Origin: Burkholderiaceae bacterium
Lineage (GTDB): Bacteria > Pseudomonadota > Gammaproteobacteria > Burkholderiales > Burkholderiaceae_C
Length of the DNA stretch: 64,000 nucleotides
NCBI GenBank assembly: GCA_023954095.1
Contig: JAMLIQ010000001.1
Coordinates: 62,001 to 126,000 of the forward strand
Direction of reading: 5' to 3'
In this document: positions 1-8,895 of the stretch, piece after piece
Layout: each line of letters opens with the position of its first letter
How positions within the stretch are numbered: position 1 is the stretch's first letter
Program-made: the position numbers and the translations under genes
The notes under the pieces: model-generated
Seen by the model: only the letters and a program-made list of their open reading frames with translations
Told to the model about the DNA's origin: nothing
Database searches by the model: none

Positions 1-3000
1 CCAGCCCGCTGCGCCCGGCCGATATTCTGGTGATGACCTTCACCCGCGCCGCCACGCGCGAACTGTCGGACCGCATCCGTGCCCGCCTGATCGAGGCGGT
101 GCAGTGCTTTCGGGGCGAGGCGGCCGTGCCCGCGCACGATGCCTTCCTGGCCGAGCTGCTGGCCGCCTACCCCGGCGGCGCGGCGCGCACCCAGGCCGCC
201 TGGCGCCTGGCCCTGGCCGCCGAAGGCATGGACGACGCGGCCGTGCACACCATCGACGCCTGGTGCCAGCGCATGCTGCGCGAACACGCCTTTGACAGCG
301 GCAGCCTGTTTGACGAGGAACTGTGCGCCGACGAATCCGCCGTGCAGACCGAGGCCGCGCAGGACTACTGGCGCCAGCAGTGCTACCCGCTGGACGGCGC
401 CGCCCTGGACGCCGTACTGGCCGTGTGGGCCAGCGTGCAGGCGCTGGTCGACGACATGCGCGGCCTGGCCGCGCAGGACCTGCCGCCCGGCACCGGCGCA
501 GGCACGTTGGCCGACTGCGTGCAGCAGGCCCAGCAGGCGCGCTGCGATGCCGTGGCCGCGCTGAAACACGGCTGGGCCGGACGTGCGCAGAACATGCGCC
601 GGTGGCTGGACGGCCAGACCGCGCCCAAGGAATGCGACTGGAACCGCACCCGACTCAAACCGGCCAGCTACGGCACATGGCTGGATCAGATCGTGGCGTG
701 GGCCGACAGCCCCGAGCCGGCGTTGCTGGAGCTGACCGCCGCCGCATGGAACCGTCTGACTCCCGAGGGGCTGCTGGATGCGCGCAAGGACGGCGCGCCG
801 CCCATCGCATTGCCCGAACACTTCCAGGCCCTGGCCGATCTGCGGGCCGCCCAGCAGGCGCTGCCCGACCCGGCCGTGGCACTGCGCCTGCATGCCGCTG
901 CCCGCGTGCAGCAGCGCATGGCGCAGCTCAAGCGCCAGACGGGGAGTTTCGGCTTTGCCGACATGCCGCAGCGGCTCGACCGGGCCCTGGCCGGGCCGAA
1001 TGGCGAGCGCCTGCGCGAACGCATCACCGCGCAGTACCCGGTGGCGCTGATCGACGAATTCCAGGACACCTCGCCGCTGCAGTACCGTTTGTTCGACCAG
1101 CTCTACCGCACGCAGGAAAACCACCGGCACACCGCGCTGCTGTTCATTGGCGACCCCAAGCAATCCATCTATGGTTTTCGCGGCGCCGACATCCACAGCT
1201 ACCTGGCTGCGCGCCGCGCCACTGCAGGGCGGCACTATGTGCTGGGCACCAACCACCGCTCCACGGCCGCGCTGGTGGCGGCCGTCAACCACGCCTTTGT
1301 GCGCGCCGAAGAACGCCCGGGCGAGGGGGCTTTCCGCTTTCGCACGCCTGGCGCGCCGTACAACCCCCTGCCCTTTGTCGCCGTGCAGGCGCGGGGTCGC
1401 GCAGAGCAGTTCCGGACCGCCGAAGGCCCTGTGCCGACCCTGGCCATCCACCACGACCTGGAGCTGCTCAGCGCGGGCGACCACCAACGGCGCTTTGCCG
1501 CACGGTGCGCCGAGCAGATTGTGGGCTGGCTGGGCGATGCACAGGCCGGTTTTGCGCCGCCCGGCCAGCCCTTGCAGCGCTTGCGCCCGGCCGATATCGC
1601 CGTGCTGGTGCGTACCGGGCGCGAGGCCGAGGCCATCCGGCGCGAACTGCACCGGCGCGGCGTGGCCTCGGTCTACCTGTCCGACAAGGATTCGGTGTTC
1701 GACAGCGACGAGGCGCATGACCTGTGGTACTGGCTGCAGGCCGTGGCCGAACCGCTTGACGCACGCAAGCTGCGCGCAGGCCTGGCCACGCGCACCCTGG
1801 GCCTGGCGCTGGACGAACTGGCCGCGCTGGCCACCAGTGACGAGGCCCTGGACGCGCGCAGCCTGCAGCTGCGCGGGCTGCACAGCGTGTGGCAGACCCA
1901 GGGCGTGCTGACCATGCTGCGCCAGACGCTGCACCAGTGCGCTCTGCCGGCCCGTTGGCTGCAGGAGAGCGGGGGCGAGCGGCGCCTGACCAACTTTCTG
2001 CACCTGGCCGAACTGCTGCAGGACGCCAGCGCGCAGCTCGATGGCGAGCACGCGCTCATCCGCTGGCTGCACGAACAAATGCAGGCGGGGCGGCCTACCG
2101 GCGACGAACAGATCGTGCGCCTGGAAAGCGATGCCGACCTGGTGAAAGTGGTCACCGTGCACAAGAGCAAGGGGCTGGAATACCCCGTGGTCTGCCTGCC
2201 GTTTGCCTGCAGCTTTCGGGAAGTCACGCGCCAGTCGACAGGCTTTGTCTACCTGGCCGATGCCCGGGGCCAGCGCACGCTGCACTTGCAGCTCGATGAT
2301 GCGGCACTCGCCCAGGCCGACCATGAACGCCAGCGCGAAGACCTGCGCCTGCTGTATGTGGCGCTGACGCGCGCGCGCCATGCGCTGTGGCTGGGCTTTG
2401 CCGCACTGAAGGCGGGCCGGGGGGCGCAGTGCTGCACGCACCAAAGCGCCATGGGCTATCTGCTCAGTGGCGGCGCGGCGCTGGAGGCGGGTGAATGGCT
2501 CGTCCCGCTGCAGCAGTTGGCACAGGGGCAGAGCGGGATCGTGCTGCATGCCGCTGCGCCCGAGGTGCCGCGCAGCCGCCTGGCGGCGCGCGCGCAGCCT
2601 GCTCCGCTACAGGCGCAGGCGCCCTATGCCGCCGTGTTCGAGCGCCGCTGGGGCATTGGCAGTTTCTCGCAACTGGTGCGCCCGGCGACAGCGGCGGGCA
2701 CGGCGCTGGCCGCCACGCAGGCCCTGCGTCCGGCCGATGATGAACAGGGCTGGGCCGCACCGACGCCGGAAGCCGTCCGCGTGCCTGTACCAGTGGCCGC
2801 GCCGCAGCCGGAACGCCCCCCGGGCTGGATGGATGACCTGTTCGCCCCGCCTGCACCGGCGCCTGACGCCGCCTGGCACCGCTTCCCCCGGGGCGCGCTG
2901 GCGGGCAATTTCCTGCACGACCAGCTCGAATGGCTGGCGGGCGAAGGCTTTGCCCTGCAGGGCACGCCCGCGCTGGCCGAGCGACTGCGCCGCCGCTGCG

Positions 3001-3590
3001 AGCGCGCGGGCCATGGCGAGCGTGCCGACGATGTGCTGCAGTGGCTGGGCGCCGTGGTGCAGACGCCCCTGCCCGAGGTGGGCGTGCCTTTGCAGGCGCT
3101 CGAATGCCTGCTGCCCGAGATGGAGTTCTGGCTGCCCGCGCAGCGCCTGCGCGCGGCCGAGGTCGACGCGCTGTGCCGCGCCCATCTGCTGCCCGGCCTG
3201 GAGCGCCCCGCGCTGCCCGAGCGCGAGCTGCGCGGCATGCTCATGGGGTTTGCCGACCTAGTGTTCGAACACGGCGGGCGCTACTGGGTGCTGGACTACA
3301 AGTCCAACCACCTGGGCGCGCAGGGCGGGGCCTACACCCCGCAGGCGCTGGACGCCGCCATGGCCGCGCACCGCTACGACGTGCAGGCGGCGCTCTACCT
3401 GCTGGCGCTGCACCGCCTGCTGCGTGCGCGCCTGGGGGGCGCCTACGAGCCTGCCCAGCACCTGGGCGGCGCGCTGTATTTCTTCTTGCGCGGCATCGAC
3501 GGCCCTGTGCAGGGCGTGCACCATGTGCCGCCGCCCCTGGCGCTGCTGGCGGCGCTCGACGCGCTGCTCGGTGCGGAGGACGGCGCATGA
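1..3590 (+). CDS. recB: RecB, exodeoxyribonuclease V beta subunit (5' end missing)
   Basis: This is the RecB helicase-nuclease subunit of RecBCD, which unwinds and degrades DNA ends and loads RecA at Chi sites. The gene enters from the left edge: reading starts at base 3, the Walker A motif lies outside, and the first visible motif is UvrD-family Ia (VMTFTRAATREL, about 27-65). Motif II (ALIDEFQDTS, about 1043-1073), motif III (FIGDPKQSIYGFRG, about 1143-1185), motif V-like (VHKSKGLEYPVV, about 2155-2190) and motif VI (LLYVALTRAR) follow. The C-terminal nuclease domain has its catalytic core at about 3290-3310 (VLDYKSN). About 1195 residues are visible, so nearly the whole protein is here. 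The stop overlaps the recD start (ATGA), so the two are co-translated. The C-terminal DYKSN nuclease plus adjacent recD favour RecB over AddA. Confidence 0.95.
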   Translation, partial: SPLRPADILVMTFTRAATRELSDRIRARLIEAVQCFRGEAAVPAHDAFLAELLAAYPGGAARTQAAWRLALAAEGMDDAAVHTIDAWCQRMLREHAFDSGSLFDEELCADESAVQTEAAQDYWRQQCYPLDGAALDAVLAVWASVQALVDDMRGLAAQDLPPGTGAGTLADCVQQAQQARCDAVAALKHGWAGRAQNMRRWLDGQTAPKECDWNRTRLKPASYGTWLDQIVAWADSPEPALLELTAAAWNRLTPEGLLDARKDGAPPIALPEHFQALADLRAAQQALPDPAVALRLHAAARVQQRMAQLKRQTGSFGFADMPQRLDRALAGPNGERLRERITAQYPVALIDEFQDTSPLQYRLFDQLYRTQENHRHTALLFIGDPKQSIYGFRGADIHSYLAARRATAGRHYVLGTNHRSTAALVAAVNHAFVRAEERPGEGAFRFRTPGAPYNPLPFVAVQARGRAEQFRTAEGPVPTLAIHHDLELLSAGDHQRRFAARCAEQIVGWLGDAQAGFAPPGQPLQRLRPADIAVLVRTGREAEAIRRELHRRGVASVYLSDKDSVFDSDEAHDLWYWLQAVAEPLDARKLRAGLATRTLGLALDELAALATSDEALDARSLQLRGLHSVWQTQGVLTMLRQTLHQCALPARWLQESGGERRLTNFLHLAELLQDASAQLDGEHALIRWLHEQMQAGRPTGDEQIVRLESDADLVKVVTVHKSKGLEYPVVCLPFACSFREVTRQSTGFVYLADARGQRTLHLQLDDAALAQADHERQREDLRLLYVALTRARHALWLGFAALKAGRGAQCCTHQSAMGYLLSGGAALEAGEWLVPLQQLAQGQSGIVLHAAAPEVPRSRLAARAQPAPLQAQAPYAAVFERRWGIGSFSQLVRPATAAGTALAATQALRPADDEQGWAAPTPEAVRVPVPVAAPQPERPPGWMDDLFAPPAPAPDAAWHRFPRGALAGNFLHDQLEWLAGEGFALQGTPALAERLRRRCERAGHGERADDVLQWLGAVVQTPLPEVGVPLQALECLLPEMEFWLPAQRLRAAEVDALCRAHLLPGLERPALPERELRGMLMGFADLVFEHGGRYWVLDYKSNHLGAQGGAYTPQALDAAMAAHRYDVQAALYLLALHRLLRARLGGAYEPAQHLGGALYFFLRGIDGPVQGVHHVPPPLALLAALDALLGAEDGA

Positions 3591-5590
3591 ATACCACCCT
3601 GACCACCCTGCGCCAGTGGAGCGATGCCGGCTGGCTGCGGCGGCTCGACAGCGCACTGGCTGCGTTTGTGCTGGAACTGGACCCGCAGGCGCCACCCGCA
3701 CTGCTGGTGGCCACGGCCCTGCTCGCCCACATGGAGGGGCGCGGCCACACCTGCCTGCCCCTGGAGCCCCTGGTGCGCGACCCCGGCGCATTGCTGGGCT
3801 GGCCGACCGATGCGCAAGCGGCCCTGCAGGACTTCTGGCAGACCCTGCCCGATGGGCCGCAGGCCTGGATCGCCGCACTGCAGGCCAGCCCTGTGGTGCG
3901 CCAGGCCGGGCTGCAGGCCGATGCAGGCCAGCCCCTGGTGCTGGGCGGCAGCCCTGCGGCGCCGCTGCTGTACCTGCGCCGCTACTGGAGCGACGAAACA
4001 CGGGTGGTGCAGGCCCTGGTGGCGCGCACCGCCACACCGCAGCCGGTGGAGGAGGCGCTGGCCCGCCAGTGGCTGGACCGCCTCTTTGCCTCCGATGCCG
4101 TGGTGCCCGAGCGTGGCGTGGACTGGCAGAAGGTGGCCTGCGCGATCGCGCTGCGTTCGCGCCTGAGCGTCATCACCGGCGGGCCGGGCACGGGCAAGAC
4201 CTATACCGCCGCACGCCTGCTGGCGCTGCTGGCCGCGGTCGATCCGCAGCCCGAGCGCCTGCGCGTGGCCCTGGCCGCGCCCACCGGCAAGGCGGCTGCG
4301 CGGCTCAAACAATCGATCGATGCGGCCCTGGAGGAACTGCAGCAGCGCCTGGGCGATGCCCTGGACCTGCACGCTTTCGCCCGGCGCATGGGCGCGGCGC
4401 GCACCCTGCATGGCCTGCTGGGGGCGCGGCCCGATACGCGGCACTTTCGCCACCATGCGGCCTACCCGCTGGATGTGGACGTGCTCATCGTGGACGAGGC
4501 CTCCATGGTGCACCTGGAAATGATGGCTGCCCTGCTGGACGCACTGCCCGCCGGTGCGCGCGTGGTGTTTCTGGGCGACAAGGACCAGCTCGCCTCGGTG
4601 GAGGCCGGCGCCGTGCTGGGCGACCTGTGCCGCGATGCGCAGGCCGGGCGCTACAGCGACGACACCGCGCGCTATGTGCTGCGGGCGGCGGGTGAGCGCA
4701 TTCCGGCGCAGTTCCTGCAAGTCCAGGGCGCGCCGCCCGCGCTGGCCCAACACACCGTCATGCTGCGCGAGAGCCGCCGTTTTGGCGGCCCGATCGGCCA
4801 GCTTGCCCTGGCGGTGAACCAGGGCGACGGCGCTGCGGCCCGCCAGGTGCTGGCGCACGATGCCACCCAGGCCGTGCTGGCGCTGGAGGGCTCCGACCCG
4901 GCCGCCGTGGTGCGGCTGGCGCTGCAGGGCCGTCCCGGCGCATCGGCCTGCTACCGCGATTACCTCACCTGCATGGCGCAGCCGCCCGCGGACGTGCCAG
5001 ACGGCCTTGCGCACGAGGACTGGGTGCGCCGCGTGCTCACTGCGTTCGAACGCTTTCGCCTGCTGTGTGCCGTGCGCGAGGGCGAGTGGGGCGCCGCCGG
5101 GCTCAACCGCGCTGCCGAAGCCGCGCTGCGCGCTGCGGGCCTGCTGGGAGGGCATGGCGAGTGGTATGCCGGGCGGCCCGTGATGGTCACGCGCAACGAT
5201 GCGGCGCTGGGCGTCTTCAACGGCGACATCGGCATTGCGCTGCCCGGCGCCAGCGCGCAGGCGGGTCTGCGCGTGTACTTTGCCGATGGTCCGCAACTGC
5301 GCTCGGTGGGCGTGGCGCGCCTGGCGCATGTGGAAACCGCGTTCGCCATGACGGTGCACAAAAGCCAGGGCTCGGAGTTTGAACACACCGTGCTGGTGCT
5401 GCCGCCGCGCGCGGGTGCGGTGCTGGGGCGCGAGCTGGTCTACACCGGCATCACCCGCGCACGCCAGGCGTTCACCCTGGTGGCGGCGCAGCCGGGCCTG
5501 CTGGCCCAGGCCGTGCAGGCCCGCACCCAGCGCGCCAGCGGGCTGCGTGAGCGGCTGGAGCCGGGGCCGACCGCTGACGGCGGATGCTGA
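3587..5590 (+). CDS. recD: RecD, exodeoxyribonuclease V alpha subunit
   Basis: RecD is the 5'-3' SF1B helicase motor of RecBCD. The predicted protein has 667 residues, slightly longer than E. coli RecD (about 608). The P-loop GGPGTGKT is at about residues 198-205 and Walker B (LIVDEASM) at about 299-307. A late helicase motif (VHKSQGSEFEH) sits near residue 590, and VYTGITRAR follows as motif VI. The start was chosen at the ATG overlapping the recB stop by four bases. The frame stays open further upstream inside recB, but that is only a high-GC shadow. Gene order recB-recD with translational coupling is typical; recC would be expected to the left of the window. Confidence 0.95.
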   Translation: MNTTLTTLRQWSDAGWLRRLDSALAAFVLELDPQAPPALLVATALLAHMEGRGHTCLPLEPLVRDPGALLGWPTDAQAALQDFWQTLPDGPQAWIAALQASPVVRQAGLQADAGQPLVLGGSPAAPLLYLRRYWSDETRVVQALVARTATPQPVEEALARQWLDRLFASDAVVPERGVDWQKVACAIALRSRLSVITGGPGTGKTYTAARLLALLAAVDPQPERLRVALAAPTGKAAARLKQSIDAALEELQQRLGDALDLHAFARRMGAARTLHGLLGARPDTRHFRHHAAYPLDVDVLIVDEASMVHLEMMAALLDALPAGARVVFLGDKDQLASVEAGAVLGDLCRDAQAGRYSDDTARYVLRAAGERIPAQFLQVQGAPPALAQHTVMLRESRRFGGPIGQLALAVNQGDGAAARQVLAHDATQAVLALEGSDPAAVVRLALQGRPGASACYRDYLTCMAQPPADVPDGLAHEDWVRRVLTAFERFRLLCAVREGEWGAAGLNRAAEAALRAAGLLGGHGEWYAGRPVMVTRNDAALGVFNGDIGIALPGASAQAGLRVYFADGPQLRSVGVARLAHVETAFAMTVHKSQGSEFEHTVLVLPPRAGAVLGRELVYTGITRARQAFTLVAAQPGLLAQAVQARTQRASGLRERLEPGPTADGGC

Positions 5591-5643
5591 CCGCCTTGCG
5601 GGGCGATGGCAGCGGGCGGATCGCGGCCTTCTACAATGGGCGC

Positions 5644-5997
5644 ATGCAATCCCTGCGCCGCTCCCGCTGGCTGGCCTGTCTTCTGCTGGCATGGTTTGTC
5701 CTGTCCGCCGGGGCGGCCACGGTGTCGCCCTTCGTGGCCACGGCGTCGCTGGAGCGCATCTGTTCTGGCACGGGCCAAGCCCAGTTCGTACTGGCGGGCG
5801 GACCTGCGCTGCCTGCCCTGGGCCATGCGCTCGACTGCCCCCTGTGCAGCCCTGCCGTGGCGCCTCCGCCGCCTGTGGCGGCGGCGTTGCCGCCGCTGGC
5901 ACTCCCCACGCATGCTGCGGCGCCCCGGATGCTGGCATCGGCGGCCGTGCGCACGGCGGCACCCCCGCCCGCCCGTGGCCCGCCAGATCGCGCATAG
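5644..5997 (+). CDS. DUF2946 family small exported protein
   Basis: A 117-residue protein with an N-terminal hydrophobic signal segment (RSRWLACLLLAWFVLSAG). It has the spaced cysteine pattern of the DUF2946 family, ICSGTG followed by LDCPLC, and a Pro/Ala-rich tail. DUF2946 genes often sit beside copper-handling genes, and here a PCu(A)C copper chaperone lies 126 bases downstream on the same strand. The function is unknown; a role in metal handling is inferred from the neighbour only. An in-frame ATG at 5584 overlaps the recD stop, but the start at 5644 puts the signal sequence at the N-terminus and is preferred. Confidence 0.7.
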   Translation: MQSLRRSRWLACLLLAWFVLSAGAATVSPFVATASLERICSGTGQAQFVLAGGPALPALGHALDCPLCSPAVAPPPPVAAALPPLALPTHAAAPRMLASAAVRTAAPPPARGPPDRA

Positions 5998-6004
5998 GCT
6001 CCTG

Positions 6005-6053
6005 AAATCATAGCTATCAGCGCTTGATGGTAAAGCGCTGCAGCCTGTTTTGA
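6005..6053. repeat. interspersed palindromic repeat, copy 1
   Basis: Intergenic copy of a repeat seen several times in this window. AGCGCTT (6020-6026) and AAGCGCT (6034-6040) form a short stem. The flanks ATAGCTATC and GCAGCC-TTTT match the other copies. It lies between the DUF2946 gene and the PCu(A)C gene. Confidence 0.75.
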
Positions 6054-6122
6054 TGGGTATTCTGCCCTGCGCGCCGCACTGGCGGCGTCGTCCTCTTTCC
6101 GTTGTTTCCCTTGGAGAAAACC

Positions 6123-6611
6123 ATGTCCCTGCCCCGTATCGCTACCCCCCTGTTCCTCGCTGCTGCCCTGTTGACCGGCGCGGCCCATGCCCAGTCCGCC
6201 GCCCCGGTGGCCGTCGACGGCGCCTGGGCCCGTGCCAGCGTGCCGGGCCAGAAGGCCACGGGCGCCTTCATGCGCCTGACCGCGGCGCAGGCCACCAGCC
6301 TGGTGCGCGCCGAGTCGCCTGCCGCCGGTGTGACCGAGGTGCATGAGATGAAGATGGACGGCGACGTGATGAAGATGCGCGCCGTTCCCAGCCTGGCGCT
6401 GCCCGCAGGCAAGGCCGTGGAACTCAAGCCCGGTGGCTACCACGTCATGCTGATGGATCTGAAGGCCCCGCTGGCCAAGGGCGGCACTGTGCCGCTGACG
6501 CTGGTGTTCAAGGACGCCCAGGGCGCTGAAAGCAAGGTCGAGCTGCAGGTGCCGGTGTCGGCGCAGGCCCCTGGTGCTGCCGGTGGGCATGGCATGGGCA
6601 TGAAGCACTGA
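6123..6611 (+). CDS. periplasmic copper chaperone PCu(A)C
   Basis: A 162-residue exported protein. The N-terminus is a clear signal peptide ending near AHA. The body shows the Cu(I)-binding pattern of the PCu(A)C (DUF461) family: a His/Met cluster (EVHEMKMDGDVMKM), then about 20 residues later HVMLMDL. The tail adds His and Met residues (HGMGMKH). Family members deliver Cu(I) to the CuA or CuB site of cytochrome oxidase in the periplasm. A ribosome-binding site (TTGGAGA) precedes the chosen ATG; a 7-codon upstream extension exists but lacks one. The neighbouring DUF2946 gene supports a copper context. Confidence 0.9.
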   Translation: MSLPRIATPLFLAAALLTGAAHAQSAAPVAVDGAWARASVPGQKATGAFMRLTAAQATSLVRAESPAAGVTEVHEMKMDGDVMKMRAVPSLALPAGKAVELKPGGYHVMLMDLKAPLAKGGTVPLTLVFKDAQGAESKVELQVPVSAQAPGAAGGHGMGMKH

Positions 6612-6634
6612 TCCCGGGTGCCGGCCTCCCGCCG

Positions 6635-6667
6635 GGAAGGGCATGGGTGTTTGTCCCATGGCCTTCC
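6635..6667 (+). terminator. stem-loop after the copper chaperone gene
   Basis: GGAAGG-G-CATGGG (6635-6647) pairs with CCCATG-G-CCTTCC (6655-6667) around a 7-base loop, with one internal G/G mismatch. No T-run follows, so this may be a processing or pausing hairpin rather than a classical intrinsic terminator. Confidence 0.45.
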
Positions 6668-6732
6668 GCGCGGGGGCGCCGTTGGAGTAAGCTGCGCACA
6701 TCCTTGTCCACAACCAACCCAGCGGAGCGGCC

Positions 6733-7548
6733 ATGAGCGACACATCACCCACCGGTTTCGGTAAATTCGTGCCAGGTTTTGATTTTCTGCAGAACCTTGC
6801 CAAGGGCGCGTCCAGCAATATTCCGCAGATGCCCAACCTGTCCAACTGGGTGGCGCCGACGATCAACGTTGAAGAGCTGGAGAAACGGGTCGAGGAACTC
6901 AAGGCCGTGCAGTTCTGGCTTGAGCAGAATTCGCGCGCGCTCGCTGCCACCATCCAGGCCCTGGAGGTGCAGAAAATGACCCTGGCCACACTGGAGGGCA
7001 TGAACTTCAGCATGGGCGACCTGGCCAATGCCTTCAAGCTCAAGACGGCCGACACCGTGATGGACGGTGTGCAAAAAGCCAGCGAAACCCTCGCCAGTGC
7101 GGCCCAGACCGTCTCGGGCGTGGCGCACCGTGTGTCCGACATGGCGGCACCTGCGCAAGCGGCTGCACCTGCCAAGAGCGCCAAGGGCAAGGCCCGTGCC
7201 GCAGCCCCGGCCGCAAGCGTGGTCGACCCCATGCAGTGGTGGGGCGCATTGACACAGCAGTTCCAGCAGATTGCCACCGACGCCATGAAGGACGCGGCAA
7301 AACAGACGGCCCTGGATACCACCCGCAACCTGGCCACGGGCCTGGCCAAGGAGGCGTTCCGCACAGCCACCGGCATGGCGGGGCAGATCGCGGCCAAGGG
7401 CGTGCAAGGCGCGGCCCGCCGCGTGACGCCTGCCAAGGCGCCGAGCGTTGCGCCTGCAGGCAAGGCTGCGCCGCGCAAGGCGGCTGCGAAGAAATCCACC
7501 GCTGCCAAGTCCACTACGCGCCGGGCAGCGGCCAAGAAGACGCGCTGA
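6733..7548 (+). CDS. PhaM-like polyhydroxyalkanoate granule-associated protein
   Basis: A 271-residue protein. The N-terminal part has the PhaM/'PHB granule-associated' signature: a hydrophobic DFLQNL segment, then VEELEKRVEELKAVQFWLEQN and a TIQALEVQKMTLATL helix, at about residues 45-90. The middle is Ala-rich amphipathic helix, like phasins. The C-terminus from about residue 235 is a Lys/Ala-rich tail (KAAAKKSTAAK-type), which in PhaM binds DNA. Known PhaM links PHB granules to the nucleoid and activates PHA synthase. No phaC is in the window. The assignment rests on the combined N-terminal motif and basic tail. Confidence 0.75.
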   Translation: MSDTSPTGFGKFVPGFDFLQNLAKGASSNIPQMPNLSNWVAPTINVEELEKRVEELKAVQFWLEQNSRALAATIQALEVQKMTLATLEGMNFSMGDLANAFKLKTADTVMDGVQKASETLASAAQTVSGVAHRVSDMAAPAQAAAPAKSAKGKARAAAPAASVVDPMQWWGALTQQFQQIATDAMKDAAKQTALDTTRNLATGLAKEAFRTATGMAGQIAAKGVQGAARRVTPAKAPSVAPAGKAAPRKAAAKKSTAAKSTTRRAAAKKTR

Positions 7549-7554
7549 CATTGC

Positions 7555-7581
7555 CCCGCCTGCGCAAGCCGTGCAGGCGGG
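7555..7581 (+). terminator. hairpin after the PhaM-like gene
   Basis: CCCGCCTGC (7555-7563) pairs perfectly with GCAGGCGGG (7573-7581) around a 9-base loop. There is no T-run, and the next gene starts 10 bases later, so it may attenuate rather than terminate. Confidence 0.4.
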
Positions 7582-7591
7582 TCTGGAACCC

Positions 7592-8893
7592 ATGAAACTT
7601 TGCCCTACCGGTCACGCCACGCACCCGCAGTGGCGCATGGCGGCCGCACTGGCGCTGGCGCAGGTGCGCGCGCAAATGGCCCTGCCTGCGTATGCCCAGG
7701 CACCTGCGCTGGGCTTGCTCTACATCACCGACCACTATGCCGCGCAGGCCCAGGAACTGCTGGACTGCTTGTCTGCCGAGCTGCCGGAGATCACCGACTG
7801 GAGTGGCACCGTGGGTGTGGGGGTGTGCGCCAGCAATGCGGAGTATTTTGATGAGCCCGCACTGGTGCTGATGCTGCTGGATCTGCCCTGTGACCAGTAC
7901 CGGGTGTTTTCGGGCGTGGCGCCTTTGCCGCGTGCGGGCGCCAGCGGTTTCGTGGCGCACACCGCGCTGGTGCATGCCGACGGCAGCACGCCCGATGTCG
8001 CCGGTCTGATTGCCGAGATGGCCGAGCGCACGACCAGCGGCTACGTGTTCGGCGGCCTATCGGCCAGCCGGGGCGCCAGCGTCCAGTTCGCCGTGGGCGG
8101 CAGCGGCAACCTGGCAGGGCAGGGCGCAGCCGGTGGCGTCTTTGCGGGCGGCCTCTCGGGTGTGGCCTTCGGTGCCGATGTGCCCTTGCTCTCCCGTGTG
8201 ACCCAGGGCTGCCAGCCCGTGGGGGCGACGTACCACATCACGGCAGCGCAGGACAACGTGGTGCTGCAACTCGATGGACAGCCAGCGCTGGAGGTGCTGC
8301 TCGATACCCTGAAGGTATCGCTCGATGGCGACCCGCAGGAGGCTGTGCAGCGCGTGCGCCATACGCTGGCCGGGCTCATGGATGCCGATGGTGTGTCCCA
8401 GGCCGGGCGGACGGGCCATTTCGGCACCGATACCCGGGTACGGCACATCATTGGCCTGGATGGCGCACGCCATGGCGTGGCCGTCGCCGACCACGTGGAG
8501 CCGGGCATGCGCCTGGCGTTCTGCCAGCGCAATGCCGCCGCCGCCCGTGCCGATCTGGTGCGCATCTGCGCCGAAATCCGGGAAGAGCTGGAGCCCCAGG
8601 AACTCGAGCCCATCCCCCAGCCCGCCCGTGCAGATGCCGGCATGGTCCCGGTGTATGGTGCCCTGGGGGCAGTGCAGGAGCCGCGGCCGGGGCGCCGCAT
8701 CGCGGGGGCTATCTATGTGAGCTGTTCCGGGCGGGGCGGGCCGCACTTTGGGGCCCCGGGCGCCGAACTGCAGATCGTGCGCCACGCGCTGGGCGATGTT
8801 CCCTTGGTGGGTTTTTTTGCCGGGGGCGAGATCGCGCACCAGCACCTGTATGGCTATACCGGGGTGCTGACGGTGTTCTGTACAGGTTCTTAG
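7592..8893 (+). CDS. FIST domain signal-transduction protein
   Basis: A 433-residue soluble protein with the FIST_N and FIST_C arrangement. The N-terminal half includes GLLYITDHYAAQAQELLD and the Gly-rich SGYVFGGLSASRG segment. The C-terminal half ends with GFFAGGEIAHQHLYGYTGVL, the family's characteristic closing motif. FIST domains are predicted small-ligand (probably amino acid) sensors, usually attached to or encoded beside signalling proteins. Here the protein stands alone and converges on the binding-protein/rhodanese gene, with only two bases between stops. The start at 7592 avoids an upstream extension that merely overlaps the PhaM-like gene. Confidence 0.8.
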   Translation: MKLCPTGHATHPQWRMAAALALAQVRAQMALPAYAQAPALGLLYITDHYAAQAQELLDCLSAELPEITDWSGTVGVGVCASNAEYFDEPALVLMLLDLPCDQYRVFSGVAPLPRAGASGFVAHTALVHADGSTPDVAGLIAEMAERTTSGYVFGGLSASRGASVQFAVGGSGNLAGQGAAGGVFAGGLSGVAFGADVPLLSRVTQGCQPVGATYHITAAQDNVVLQLDGQPALEVLLDTLKVSLDGDPQEAVQRVRHTLAGLMDADGVSQAGRTGHFGTDTRVRHIIGLDGARHGVAVADHVEPGMRLAFCQRNAAAARADLVRICAEIREELEPQELEPIPQPARADAGMVPVYGALGAVQEPRPGRRIAGAIYVSCSGRGGPHFGAPGAELQIVRHALGDVPLVGFFAGGEIAHQHLYGYTGVLTVFCTGS

Positions 8894-8895
8894 AG

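Noticed and set aside
2930..3586. Longer RecD start inside recB
   Set aside because: The upstream frame is Arg/Ala-rich and unlike the RecD N-terminus; the ATGA overlap at 3587 is the natural start.
3443..5995. An 850-codon open frame on the minus strand opposite recD
   Set aside because: The residues are Arg/His/Ala/Pro-rich without motifs, while the plus-strand frame encodes intact RecD motifs.
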